Positions 7,541-15,943 of a stretch of 42,609 nt of DNA are shown in pieces. The DNA is from RGIG8700 sp964568815 (GTDB lineage: Bacteria; Bacillota; Clostridia; RGIG6154). The stretch lies in assembly GCA_964568815.1 (NCBI GenBank), contig CAZMRY010000002.1:1-42609 (forward strand). The letters run 5' to 3'. The notes under the pieces were generated by a model that worked only from the letters and a program-made list of their open reading frames with translations, did not search any database and was not told the DNA's origin. A program made the translations under genes and the position numbers. How positions within the stretch are numbered: the stretch's first letter is position 1; each line of letters begins with the position of its first letter.

Positions 7541-9175
7541 ATGTCAGAAAGAGTTTTTGGAATCAGAACTATTCTTGTTTTTACAGTTATGATTATAGTA
7601 GCAAGAACATATTACCTGATGGTTATATGTCATGATGAGTTAAAACAGAAAACTGATAAGCAAAATACGGTTAATATTTCTGTTTCTGATAAAAGAAATG
7701 ACTTTTTAGACAGACATAACAGACACATTACCGGTCTTGAAAAAAAGGGGTACATTGCAATATTCTCTTCAAATGACGAGATTATTGATAAAATGAACAG
7801 TGAACTTTTAGAATGTTATACAACTGAAACTGCAGAAGAAATATATGAAAGACTTAATTTGCAGAAAAAAACATATGTTCAGACTAATATTGATTTTAAT
7901 AAATATGAACTTGAGGATATCAGATATATCAAACCATTTTATGCAACAACAAGATATTTAAATGATTATCCTGCAGCGTCGTTAATTGGTTATGTGTCTG
8001 ATGGAAAAGGTGTATACGGGCTTGAAAAAGTATATGATGAATTACTAACAAACAACGATAGTCAGGCGTATGTAAAAACTGATGCATTCAGAAATGTGAT
8101 AGGCGATATTAATCTGGTTTCAAACAGCGAAAGTTCCTTTAAAATTAAACTTACTCTTGATTTGGATTATCAGAGAATACTGGATAAAGCACTTGAAAAT
8201 TCAGGACTGAAATGTTCAGCAGTTCTTATTGATGTAAATAACTTTGATGTTTTAGCAATGGGATCTTATCCAAGTTTTAAGCAAGATAGTATTGCTCTGT
8301 ATCTAAATAATTCTGGCGGTATACTTCAAAACAAAAGTATGCTTGCATATGATATGGGTTCTATTTTTAAAATAGTTGTTGTCGCTGCTGCACTTGAAAA
8401 CAATCTGCTTGATATTAACAAACTATATTATTGCAACGGAATAATTAATGTTTCCGGAAAACAGTTTGAGTGTCACAATGCTTATGGCCATGGAAAACAA
8501 ACATTATATGAAGCTTTTAAAAATTCCTGTAATTGTGCATTTATAGAACTTGGTCGAATAGTGGGATATAAAAATATAATTGATATGGCAAGAAAATTCA
8601 GACTTGGCGAGAAAAGGCTTCTTCCAATTGAGCTTGAGCAACAAAAAGGAAGCTTGCCTGACGAAAATAATTATTATCTTGCAGACCTGGCTAACTTATC
8701 AATAGGTCAGGGACAACTTTCCGGTACAGTTCTTGACGGAGCGTCAATCAGTGCAGTAATTGCGAGCGGAGGTTATATTTGTAATACAAATTCTGTAGAA
8801 TGTGTTACAGATAGCTATGGACAAATTATTAAAGAATTAAAGATAGCGGATAAAGAGAGAATTATATCAGAAGATACAGCACAGAAGATAAAAGAGATGA
8901 TGATTCTGACCAATGAAAGCGGAACCGGAACAACAGCCAGGCTTGAAAATTCAGGCTCAGGTGGAAAAACAGGCAGTGCCCAAACCGGTTGGTATGTAGA
9001 TGGTGAAAATTATCAACACGGCTGGTTTACAGGATTTTTTCCATCAGACAGCCCAAGGTTTGCACTTTGTGTATTTGTAGAAAATGGAAAATCAGGAAGT
9101 GAAACAGCTGCTCCTGTTTTTAAAGAAATTGGTGATAAGATTTTAAGAAAGGAAAATTATGAGTATTCAGATTGA
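7541..9175 (+). CDS. Class B penicillin-binding protein (transpeptidase), PBP2/SpoVD-like
   Basis: This membrane-anchored D,D-transpeptidase crosslinks peptidoglycan. An N-terminal membrane helix spans residues about 8-29. A compact dimerisation/pedestal part follows, including a DRHNRHITG version of the usual DRNG motif. The catalytic domain carries S274-IFK277 (SxxK), S329-CN (SxN) and K476-TG (KTG). At 544 aa it is short and lacks PASTA domains, unlike SpoVD or typical PBP2. It is separate from the mre-linked PBP2 at 15.9 kb. In a sporulating organism it could serve septation or spore cortex, but the sequence does not decide. ATG follows a GGTGAT site. The 3' end overlaps proB by 17 bp. 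Confidence 0.88.
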   Translation: MSERVFGIRTILVFTVMIIVARTYYLMVICHDELKQKTDKQNTVNISVSDKRNDFLDRHNRHITGLEKKGYIAIFSSNDEIIDKMNSELLECYTTETAEEIYERLNLQKKTYVQTNIDFNKYELEDIRYIKPFYATTRYLNDYPAASLIGYVSDGKGVYGLEKVYDELLTNNDSQAYVKTDAFRNVIGDINLVSNSESSFKIKLTLDLDYQRILDKALENSGLKCSAVLIDVNNFDVLAMGSYPSFKQDSIALYLNNSGGILQNKSMLAYDMGSIFKIVVVAAALENNLLDINKLYYCNGIINVSGKQFECHNAYGHGKQTLYEAFKNSCNCAFIELGRIVGYKNIIDMARKFRLGEKRLLPIELEQQKGSLPDENNYYLADLANLSIGQGQLSGTVLDGASISAVIASGGYICNTNSVECVTDSYGQIIKELKIADKERIISEDTAQKIKEMMILTNESGTGTTARLENSGSGGKTGSAQTGWYVDGENYQHGWFTGFFPSDSPRFALCVFVENGKSGSETAAPVFKEIGDKILRKENYEYSD

Positions 9176-9947
9176 TGTTAAATATATTAAAAATATAGTT
9201 GTCAAGGTTGGTACATCAACCTTGACATACTCAAACGGAAAGCTCAATTTAGACAGAATTGATAAGCTTTGTTTTGTGCTTTCTGATTTAAGAAACAGAG
9301 GAATTGATGTCACTTTGGTATCATCAGGTGCTATTGGAGTTGGCGTTGCAAAACTTGGACTTGCTGAAAGACCTAAAGATACAATGGGTAAGCAGGCAGC
9401 TGCAGCTGTTGGTCAGTGTGAGCTTATGTTTTTATATGATAAATTATTTTCACAGTATGGATGTAAAACTGCACAGGTTTTGCTAACAAAAGATGTTGTA
9501 ATTGATGAAAAGAGACGTGAAAATGCTCACAATACTTTTAAAACTCTTTTAAAACTTGGAGTAATTCCCATAGTTAACGAAAATGATGCTGTTTCCGTTG
9601 AAGAAATTGAGTTTGGTGATAATGATACTTTGTCTGCTATGGTTGCATCAATAGTTGATGCGCAGATGCTTATTATTATGTCAGATATTAATGGTTTGTA
9701 TGATTCAGACCCTAGAAACAATCCAAATGCAAAGATTATACATAAAGTTGAAAAAATAGATGAGAAAATTAAAGCTTCTGCATCAGGTGCAGGAACAAAG
9801 AGGGGAACAGGCGGAATGATTACTAAAATTCTTGCCGCAGAAATTGCAGAAGAAAATAATGTGAAAACTGTGATTTGCAATGGAGAAAATCCTAAGATTG
9901 TTGAAGAAATTATGTCAGGTAAAATTGACGGTACTATATTTATGTAA
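9159..9947 (+). CDS. proB: Glutamate 5-kinase (short form without PUA domain)
   Basis: This enzyme phosphorylates glutamate to gamma-glutamyl phosphate, the first step of proline synthesis. The amino acid kinase fold is complete: KVGTSTLT near the N-terminus, SSGAIGVG, NENDAV and DINGLYDSDPR. At 262 aa it ends right after the kinase domain and lacks the C-terminal PUA domain of the E. coli enzyme (367 aa). The short form is known in several Firmicutes. ATG at 9159 follows AGAAAGG and lies inside the end of the PBP gene. proA follows 12 bp downstream. Feedback inhibition by proline is a family property and cannot be verified here. Confidence 0.94.
   Translation: MSIQIDVKYIKNIVVKVGTSTLTYSNGKLNLDRIDKLCFVLSDLRNRGIDVTLVSSGAIGVGVAKLGLAERPKDTMGKQAAAAVGQCELMFLYDKLFSQYGCKTAQVLLTKDVVIDEKRRENAHNTFKTLLKLGVIPIVNENDAVSVEEIEFGDNDTLSAMVASIVDAQMLIIMSDINGLYDSDPRNNPNAKIIHKVEKIDEKIKASASGAGTKRGTGGMITKILAAEIAEENNVKTVICNGENPKIVEEIMSGKIDGTIFM
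9200..9227 (+). other. Perfect 11-bp inverted repeat within proB codons 14-23
   Basis: TGTCAAGGTTG (9200-9210) and CAACCTTGACA (9217-9227) enclose a 6-nt loop. The hairpin lies within the codons for the conserved VKVGTSTLT block, about 40 nt after the start codon. It has no U-tract, so it is not a terminator. It could affect early elongation or mRNA stability, or be chance plus coding constraint. Confidence 0.5.
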
Positions 9948-9959
9948 AGGAATTTAAAA

Positions 9960-11198
9960 ATGGTTAAAAGTATTGCTTTAAAGGCAAAAGAAGCTTCAAT
10001 GCAACTTTCATGTCTTGGAACTGATGTGAAAAATAAAATACTTATAAAATTTGCAGACTGTTTGATTTCAGACTGTCAGATGATTATAAATGCAAACAAA
10101 GCTGATGTAAAATCAGCTGAAACAAAAGGTATGAAATCTTCACTTATAGACAGACTTAAGCTTAACGAAGAAAGAATTAAGTCAATATCCGATGCTGTAA
10201 GAAAGATTGCAGATTTAAGCGACCCTGTTGGTGAAGCTGAAAGCTTTGTAAGACCAAACGGACTTAAAATTATAAAAAAACGAGTTCCTTTAGGTGTTGT
10301 TGGCGTTATATACGAAGCTAGACCAAATGTTACTGCTGATGTTACTGCAATTTGTATTAAAACAGGTAATGCAGTTGTTCTTAAAGGTGGAAGTGATGCA
10401 ATAAATTCAAATAAAGCAATTGTTGCATCAATGAAAAAAGCTCTTAAAAATGTTGGTGTTTCTGAAGATATTGTTATGCTAATTGAATCAACCGACAGAG
10501 AAAGCACAAACGAAATGCTGAAACTTAACGGGATAATCGATGTTTTAATTCCAAGAGGTGGAAGTGGACTCATAAAAAATGTTGTTGAAAATGCTACAAT
10601 TCCTGTTATAGAAACAGGTACAGGAAATTGTCATATATATATAGACGAATTTGCTGACATCGATAAGGCGGCAAAAATAATATTAAATGCAAAAACACAA
10701 AGAACAGGCGTTTGTAACGCAGCTGAATCACTTGTTATACATAAAAACATTGCAAATTTATTTTTACCGATTATTTTAAAAGAATTAAATAATTCAGGTG
10801 TTGAGATTTATGGATGCCCTGAAACTGTAAAGTATGCTGACTTTGTTAAAAAAGCTGCTGATGAAGATTATTATACTGAATATCTTGATATGAAGATTTC
10901 TGTCATAGTTATAAACAATTTTGATGATGCAGTTAAGCATATTAACGAACATAGCACAGGACATTCTGAGGCTATTATTACAGAAAACTATAACAATGCT
11001 ATGAGGTTTACTGAAAAAATTGATTCAGCTGCTGTGTATGTTAATGCATCAACAAGATTTACCGACGGTGGGGAATTTGGTTTTGGTGCAGAAATTGGAA
11101 TAAGCACTCAAAAGCTTCATGCAAGAGGACCGATGGGTTTAAAAGAAATGACAACATACAAATATATTATTTTAGGAAATGGAGAAATCAGAGAATGA
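9960..11198 (+). CDS. proA: Gamma-glutamyl phosphate reductase
   Basis: This enzyme reduces gamma-glutamyl phosphate to glutamate semialdehyde with NADPH, the second proline step. It belongs to the aldehyde dehydrogenase superfamily. The catalytic cysteine is Cys252 in TGVCNAAESLV. The upstream block PLGVVGVIYEARPNVT and the C-terminal EFGFGAEIGISTQKLHARGP are diagnostic. The length of 412 aa is normal. It follows proB directly with AAAGGA at the start. proC is not in the window. The stop overlaps the rmuC start as ATGA. Confidence 0.96.
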   Translation: MVKSIALKAKEASMQLSCLGTDVKNKILIKFADCLISDCQMIINANKADVKSAETKGMKSSLIDRLKLNEERIKSISDAVRKIADLSDPVGEAESFVRPNGLKIIKKRVPLGVVGVIYEARPNVTADVTAICIKTGNAVVLKGGSDAINSNKAIVASMKKALKNVGVSEDIVMLIESTDRESTNEMLKLNGIIDVLIPRGGSGLIKNVVENATIPVIETGTGNCHIYIDEFADIDKAAKIILNAKTQRTGVCNAAESLVIHKNIANLFLPIILKELNNSGVEIYGCPETVKYADFVKKAADEDYYTEYLDMKISVIVINNFDDAVKHINEHSTGHSEAIITENYNNAMRFTEKIDSAAVYVNASTRFTDGGEFGFGAEIGISTQKLHARGPMGLKEMTTYKYIILGNGEIRE

Positions 11199-12451
11199 TA
11201 TATGTTCTACTTGGCTTAATTGTTGTTCTTTTAATTTTAAATATTATACAACTTACAAATTCATCATCAAAAGATAGTGATATGGAAAAAACACTTAAAT
11301 TGTTTTCCGATACCCTTGCTTCAGGGCAAAAACAGGTTGGGGAAGTACAAAGCGAAAGACTATCAGAGTTATCAGCACAGCTTTCTAAAAATCAGGAAAC
11401 TCTACATAAAACCTTGACAGAAATGTTAAAAAGTTATGATGAAAGACTTGTAGCTATAACTAAACATAATGATGAACAGCTTGAAAAAATCAGAAATACT
11501 ATGGAAGTAAAAATAAAATCACTTCAGGATGACAATAATAAAAAACTTGATGAGATGAGAGGAATTGTTGATACAAAACTTCAGGAAACTCTCAATGAAA
11601 GAATATCTAAGTCTTTCAGTATTGTTTCCGAAAGACTTGAACAAGTATACAAGGGTCTTGGTGAAATGCAAAGCCTTGCAACAGGCGTGGGCGATTTAAA
11701 AAGAACACTTACCAATGTTAAAACAAGAGGTATTTTAGGAGAAGTACAGCTTGGAAATATCCTTTCCGATATTCTTGCGGATGACCAATATGATGTTAAT
11801 GTAAATGTTAATCCTGAAAGCAGTACTGTCGTAGAATTTGCTGTTAAGTTTCCAGGGGGTAATGGTGATAAGATTTATTTGCCTATAGATGCGAAATTTC
11901 CTCTTGATGCGTACAATTCATTACTTGCAGCACAAGACAGCGGAGATGCAAATTCTATTGCTGCTGCAGGACGAGAATTTGAAAGCCGTATTAAAAAATC
12001 AGCTAAAGATATATCAACAAAATATATTTGTCCACCATATACAACTGATTTTGCATTAATGTTTTTGCCAACAGAAAGTATTTATTCTGAGGCGTTAAGA
12101 AGAGATTTAGCTGAATATACCCAAAACACATTAAATGTTGTTATTGTTGGTCCAACAAATATGGCTGCATTATTAAATAGTCTCAGAATGGGCTTTAAAA
12201 CACTTGCTATTCAAAAAAAATCAGGAGAAGTATGGAATGTACTTGGTGCAGTAAAAACTGAGTTCGGGAAATTTGCGGATGCACTGGAAAAAGCACAAAG
12301 CAAAATTGAAGGAGCAGGCGAAGAACTCAATAAGCTTGTTGGAACAAGAACAAGAATGATGATGAAAAAACTTGAATCTGTTACTGAACTTACAGATTCA
12401 GAAACCGATAAAATACTTGGCACTCCGGAGGATGAAGATGGAACTTTTTGA
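11195..12451 (+). CDS. rmuC: DNA recombination protein RmuC homologue
   Basis: RmuC-family proteins limit inversions and rearrangements between short inverted repeats in E. coli. The molecular activity is poorly known and a nuclease-like fold has been predicted. An N-terminal membrane helix (residues about 2-20) is followed by a long charged coiled coil (about 30-155). The conserved RmuC domain follows, including RGILGEVQLGNIL, IYLPIDAKFP and LMFLPTES. The C-terminus is acidic. The length of 418 aa is typical. It overlaps proA by 4 bp and the Nudix gene by 14 bp. Confidence 0.9.
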   Translation: MIYVLLGLIVVLLILNIIQLTNSSSKDSDMEKTLKLFSDTLASGQKQVGEVQSERLSELSAQLSKNQETLHKTLTEMLKSYDERLVAITKHNDEQLEKIRNTMEVKIKSLQDDNNKKLDEMRGIVDTKLQETLNERISKSFSIVSERLEQVYKGLGEMQSLATGVGDLKRTLTNVKTRGILGEVQLGNILSDILADDQYDVNVNVNPESSTVVEFAVKFPGGNGDKIYLPIDAKFPLDAYNSLLAAQDSGDANSIAAAGREFESRIKKSAKDISTKYICPPYTTDFALMFLPTESIYSEALRRDLAEYTQNTLNVVIVGPTNMAALLNSLRMGFKTLAIQKKSGEVWNVLGAVKTEFGKFADALEKAQSKIEGAGEELNKLVGTRTRMMMKKLESVTELTDSETDKILGTPEDEDGTF

Positions 12452-12974
12452 AGAACTTATAAACAGTGATTATAAGTATAAAGGCAGAATTATTAATCTC
12501 AGAGAGGATGATGTAAGACTCCCTGATGGGCAATCGGCAAAAAGAGAAGTAATTGAACATCCTGGTGGTGTATCAATTCTTGCTATAACAGATGATAATA
12601 AAATACTGATGGTTGAGCAATTCAGAGCAGGTCCAAGAGTTGTAACTTTAGAGGTTCCTGCAGGAAAGCTTGAATATGGAGAAGACCCAAGAATATGCGG
12701 ACTAAGAGAACTTACTGAAGAAACAGGATATAAGGCAAATACTTTTGAGTTAGTTGGAAGTTTTTATCTTACACCGGGATATACAGATGAATTAATTTAT
12801 ATATATCTTGCAAAGGACTTGATTTTTGATAAAGTGAATCCTGATCAAGATGAATTTCTTAATATCAAATCTTATGATTACGATGAATTATTGCAAATGG
12901 TAAAAAACAACGAGATTAAAGATGCAAAAACAGTTATTTCTATACTTTTTGCAAGAGAATATATTTTGAGGTGA
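12438..12974 (+). CDS. nudF: Nudix hydrolase, probable ADP-ribose pyrophosphatase
   Basis: This enzyme probably cleaves ADP-ribose to AMP and ribose-5-phosphate. The Nudix box is exact: G-KLEYG-E-DPRICGL-RE-L-T-EE-T-GY, fitting Gx5Ex7REUxEExGU. An upstream ILMVEQFRAG and a proline-containing FYLTPGYTDE about 15 residues after the box match the ADP-ribose subgroup. I place the start at the ATG at 12438 (178 aa) because CCGGAGG ends 6 nt upstream. A longer in-frame reading into rmuC has no binding site. The substrate assignment comes from subgroup features only. Confidence 0.88.
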   Translation: MELFEELINSDYKYKGRIINLREDDVRLPDGQSAKREVIEHPGGVSILAITDDNKILMVEQFRAGPRVVTLEVPAGKLEYGEDPRICGLRELTEETGYKANTFELVGSFYLTPGYTDELIYIYLAKDLIFDKVNPDQDEFLNIKSYDYDELLQMVKNNEIKDAKTVISILFAREYILR

Positions 12975-12978
12975 AAAT

Positions 12979-13344
12979 ATGGAAAATAGTAATAAAACAG
13001 TTATAAGACTTCTCGGGATTGATTACCCTGTAGCTTATAATGACTCAGAAGAAAGAGTTCAACAGATTGGTTTTTATGTTGATAAACAATTTAATGAAGT
13101 TAAGCTCAGAAATTCAAAACTCAGCACAACTATGATTGCAACACTTGCCGCAATTAATATTGCTGATGACTTATTTAAACAGAGAGAAGAAAATGCAAAT
13201 CTTATAAGTCAGACATCTGAATATATTAAAAGATGCGAAAAGCATGACAAAGAAACAAGAGAATTGCAGGCAAAAATTGATGAACAGGCTAATGAAATTC
13301 AGAGGCTTAAAATCGAAATTGCAAAGATAGAAATGAGAAGATAA
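12979..13344 (+). CDS. zapA: Cell division protein ZapA
   Basis: ZapA binds FtsZ and bundles protofilaments at the Z ring. The N-terminal head domain contains TVIRLLGIDYPV and YNDSEERVQQIGFYVDKQF, typical of the family. A C-terminal coiled coil covers about residues 65-120 and is rich in Glu, Lys and Gln. The length of 121 aa is usual for the Firmicute form. The gene sits 4 bp after the Nudix gene and 3 bp before dut. Confidence 0.92.
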   Translation: MENSNKTVIRLLGIDYPVAYNDSEERVQQIGFYVDKQFNEVKLRNSKLSTTMIATLAAINIADDLFKQREENANLISQTSEYIKRCEKHDKETRELQAKIDEQANEIQRLKIEIAKIEMRR

Positions 13345-13347
13345 ATT

Positions 13348-13797
13348 ATGAAAATCGATATAAAATTCGTCCCTTCCAAAGGCGGAAAAATTGTAAATAA
13401 ACCATTTTATGCTACACAAGGTAGTGCAGGTATTGATTTATCTGCTTGCCTTGATGAACCTGTTTTAATACCAAAAGGTGAAATAAGATTTATTCCAACA
13501 GGAATTGCCATTGCACTTCCATCTAATGAATATGTGGCGTATATATACGCCAGAAGCGGACTTTCATGTAAAAACGGAATAGCTCTTGCAAATTCTGTAG
13601 GAGTTATAGATAGTGATTACAGAGGCGAAATCAAATGTGCTCTTATCAATCACGGTAAAGAAGATTTTATAATTAATCATGGAGATAGAATTGCACAACT
13701 TGTTGTCGCTCCTGTTTGCATTGCTGAAATTGTGGTCAAGGATTGTCTTGATAATACAGAAAGAGGTATAGGCGGATTTGGTTCTACAGGTATTTAA
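13348..13797 (+). CDS. dut: dUTP diphosphatase (dUTPase)
   Basis: This enzyme hydrolyses dUTP to dUMP and pyrophosphate, keeping uracil out of DNA and providing substrate for ThyX. The five trimeric dUTPase motifs are present in order: GSAGIDLSA, YARSGLS, GVIDSDYRGEI, DRIAQLV and the C-terminal RGIGGFGSTG. The length of 149 aa is typical. The 3' end overlaps the start of the NusG-II gene by about 20 bp. Confidence 0.96.
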   Translation: MKIDIKFVPSKGGKIVNKPFYATQGSAGIDLSACLDEPVLIPKGEIRFIPTGIAIALPSNEYVAYIYARSGLSCKNGIALANSVGVIDSDYRGEIKCALINHGKEDFIINHGDRIAQLVVAPVCIAEIVVKDCLDNTERGIGGFGSTGI

Positions 13798-14146
13798 AAG
13801 ATTTAAATTCTGGGATATACTTATTATTTGTATAACTTTGGTATTGTCTTTGTCGATTTTTATTTCACTTCCAAAGAACAAAAGCGGCGTTATAGAAATT
13901 TCAGTTAATGGTGAAATATATGGCACGTATCCTATATTTGAAGATAAAACTATTGATGTACATACAAAATATGGAAATTTAACTGTTTGTGTAAAAAAAC
14001 AAAGAGTAAGCATTAAAAATTCGGATTGTAAAGATAAAGAATGTATGAATCAAAAGAACATAACAAAAAAAGGGCAGATGCTTATTTGTCTTCCTCTTAA
14101 AGTTATAGTACAAATTGGTGGTAATGAGTATGAATATGCGTACTAA
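13778..14146 (+). CDS. NusG domain II-containing membrane-anchored protein
   Basis: This is a 122-aa protein with one N-terminal membrane helix (residues about 10-29). An external NusG domain II-like beta domain follows, seen in IEISVNGEIYGTYPI and in SDCKDKECMNQ followed by GQMLICLPLKVIV. The two cysteines C-x4-C are typical of the family. Its biochemical function is not established. In Clostridia it is commonly next to a Gx-transporter (heptaprenyl diphosphate synthase component I-like) gene, as here. The start appears to be a TTG at 13778 within dut, with weak purine-rich sequence upstream. Confidence 0.8.
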   Translation: MVLQVFKRFKFWDILIICITLVLSLSIFISLPKNKSGVIEISVNGEIYGTYPIFEDKTIDVHTKYGNLTVCVKKQRVSIKNSDCKDKECMNQKNITKKGQMLICLPLKVIVQIGGNEYEYAY

Positions 14147-14621
14147 AAGAATAACCAAAATGGCTACGCTTGTTGCTATTGGTATTATTTTAGGATATAT
14201 TGAAAGCTTGATTAATATTATACCTATAAGCGGTGTCAAAATCGGATTATCAAATGCTGTTATATTGTATTGTATATACAATAATTGTTCGTATGTTGAT
14301 ACGCTTTTGGTGGTAGCGTTAAAAAGTGTTTTAAACGGACTGTTATTTAATGGTATTATGAGCATTATATATTCATTATCAGCCGCACTTGTATCATTGT
14401 TTTGTATGTATTATGCTTACAAAAACATCAAGAGCATAAGCATATATGGTATCAGTATGTTAGGAAGTTGCTCTTTTAATATTGTTCAGTTTTTAGTAGC
14501 TTCAATATTGCTTAACAGTTTTACAATTATGATGAACTTATGGTATGTGTTGCCAATCTCTTTGATTACTGGGTTGCTGCTTGGTGAAGTTTTTAGGATT
14601 ATATTTTTAAAGGATAGTTGA
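14130..14621 (+). CDS. Gx transporter family / heptaprenyl diphosphate synthase component I-like membrane protein
   Basis: This is a hydrophobic protein of about 163 aa with four to five predicted membrane helices. The opening is basic (MNMRTKRITKMATLVAIGIILGYIESLI) and is typical of the Hpre_diP_synt_I/Gx transporter family. Despite the family name, it resembles small ECF-type S components more than a prenyl synthase. The substrate is unknown. I choose the ATG at 14130 because GGTGG lies 8 nt upstream. ATGs at 14124 and 14136 are alternatives. It overlaps the NusG-II gene and ends 1 bp before mreC. Confidence 0.78.
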   Translation: MNMRTKRITKMATLVAIGIILGYIESLINIIPISGVKIGLSNAVILYCIYNNCSYVDTLLVVALKSVLNGLLFNGIMSIIYSLSAALVSLFCMYYAYKNIKSISIYGISMLGSCSFNIVQFLVASILLNSFTIMMNLWYVLPISLITGLLLGEVFRIIFLKDS

Positions 14622-14622
14622 T

Positions 14623-15444
14623 ATGAACAAAGGAATTAAATTTACAATTATTGCAGTATTACTGATTACTGTGATATTAATATCTATATTTACACCTTTT
14701 TTAAATAAAATTGGTGGCCTGTTAAGTTATTGTTTTACTCCCATACAAAGCGGAGTAACTGTTGCACTCAATAGCACAAGTGAATTTTTCAGCAGTTTTG
14801 GTAAAAATGCTTATTTAACAGAGCAGAATAAACTTTTACAAGAAGAAATAGATAAATTAAAAACAGAAAATGCAGAAGCTGTTCGCATTAAGAATGAAAA
14901 TGATTCTTTAAAAGAACTTCTTAATATCAAAAATAATAAGTACAAAGAAAATGCAGAAGCGGCTATTGTTATTGCAAAAGAAGCAGGTAATTGGTTTAAT
15001 GTATTTACTGTTAATAAAGGTGAAAGTAAAAATATTAACGAAAATTGTACTGTAATTAATAATAAGGGTTTAATAGGAAGAGTAACTAATTCAACTTCAA
15101 ATTCTGCTAATGTTATTACTATTCTTGACCCTAATCATTCGGTAAGCGGAATGATTAGCAGAACAGGGGATTTAGTTCAGATTGATGGCAACTTTGCACT
15201 AATGAAAGATGGATTGTGTAAAATGACCGTTATTACTGAAAATGCTGATATAATGATTGGTGATACAGTTGAAACCTCAGGTGTTGGCGGTATATATCCC
15301 AGAGGAATAATGATAGGTATAGTTAAGGAATTTAAAAATAATGAAGAAGGTACAGGACAGTATGCTATATTAGAACCGTATGTTGATTTTCAGCATATTT
15401 ACGAAGTTTTGATATTATTACCTGATCATGAGGTGAGTGAGTAG
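14623..15444 (+). CDS. mreC: Rod shape-determining protein MreC
   Basis: MreC links the cytoskeleton to the cell-wall elongation machinery and activates PBP2. There is one N-terminal membrane helix (about 7-27), then a coiled coil (about 64-106). A beta-rich external domain follows, with VNKG..., GLIGRV and the late YPRGIMIGIV motif. The length of 273 aa is normal. It starts at ATG with AAAGGATAG upstream and overlaps mreD by 1 bp. mreB is not directly upstream in this window, unlike the common mreBCD order. Confidence 0.94.
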   Translation: MNKGIKFTIIAVLLITVILISIFTPFLNKIGGLLSYCFTPIQSGVTVALNSTSEFFSSFGKNAYLTEQNKLLQEEIDKLKTENAEAVRIKNENDSLKELLNIKNNKYKENAEAAIVIAKEAGNWFNVFTVNKGESKNINENCTVINNKGLIGRVTNSTSNSANVITILDPNHSVSGMISRTGDLVQIDGNFALMKDGLCKMTVITENADIMIGDTVETSGVGGIYPRGIMIGIVKEFKNNEEGTGQYAILEPYVDFQHIYEVLILLPDHEVSE

Positions 15445-15935
15445 TGAAAAAATATATGAACATCATCATTACACTATTACTTATTTTATTGCAGGTAACA
15501 ATATTAAACAGAATTAAGATATTTGGAATAAATTATAATATGGCACTTGTGAGTGTAATTATTGTTTCGGCTTTAAGTGAAAATAAAATCGCAATTATAA
15601 ACTCAATAATAGCAGGAATATTATATGATATTTTTGCTTGTTATAATGTGGGTTGGCATTTAGTTATGTTTTTAATAATTACTGTTTTTATGAGCTTAAT
15701 GGTAAAATATATGTATCAGGGAAGTATGATTACAGTAGCGATTTTAACTGCTATTTTTACAATTATAACTGAGCTGATTTTATACAACTTTGGATATGCT
15801 GCACCTCAAAATTGCGGATCTTTTGCATTTTTGAGATTCATTTTACCACAAACAATTATTAACACATTACTTTCAGTTATATTATTCCCATTGTTTAAAA
15901 AAATCAATAAAAGCAAGAATAAGTACAATTATTAG
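15444..15935 (+). CDS. mreD: Rod shape-determining protein MreD
   Basis: This is a 163-aa integral membrane protein of the elongasome with about five hydrophobic helices. Sequence similarity within the family is low, but the size, hydrophobicity, NxxAG-ILYDIFACYNVGWH region and position directly between mreC and PBP2 make the call strong. The start is a GTG at 15444, overlapping the mreC stop by one base with GAGGTGAG upstream. Confidence 0.88.
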   Translation: MKKYMNIIITLLLILLQVTILNRIKIFGINYNMALVSVIIVSALSENKIAIINSIIAGILYDIFACYNVGWHLVMFLIITVFMSLMVKYMYQGSMITVAILTAIFTIITELILYNFGYAAPQNCGSFAFLRFILPQTIINTLLSVILFPLFKKINKSKNKYNY

Positions 15936-15943
15936 GAGATTTT

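Noticed and set aside
9527..10573. Long antisense open frames over proB and proA
   Set aside because: Both sense genes are fully conserved enzymes. The antisense frames lack binding sites and encode Ser/Ile-rich sequence typical of shadow frames.
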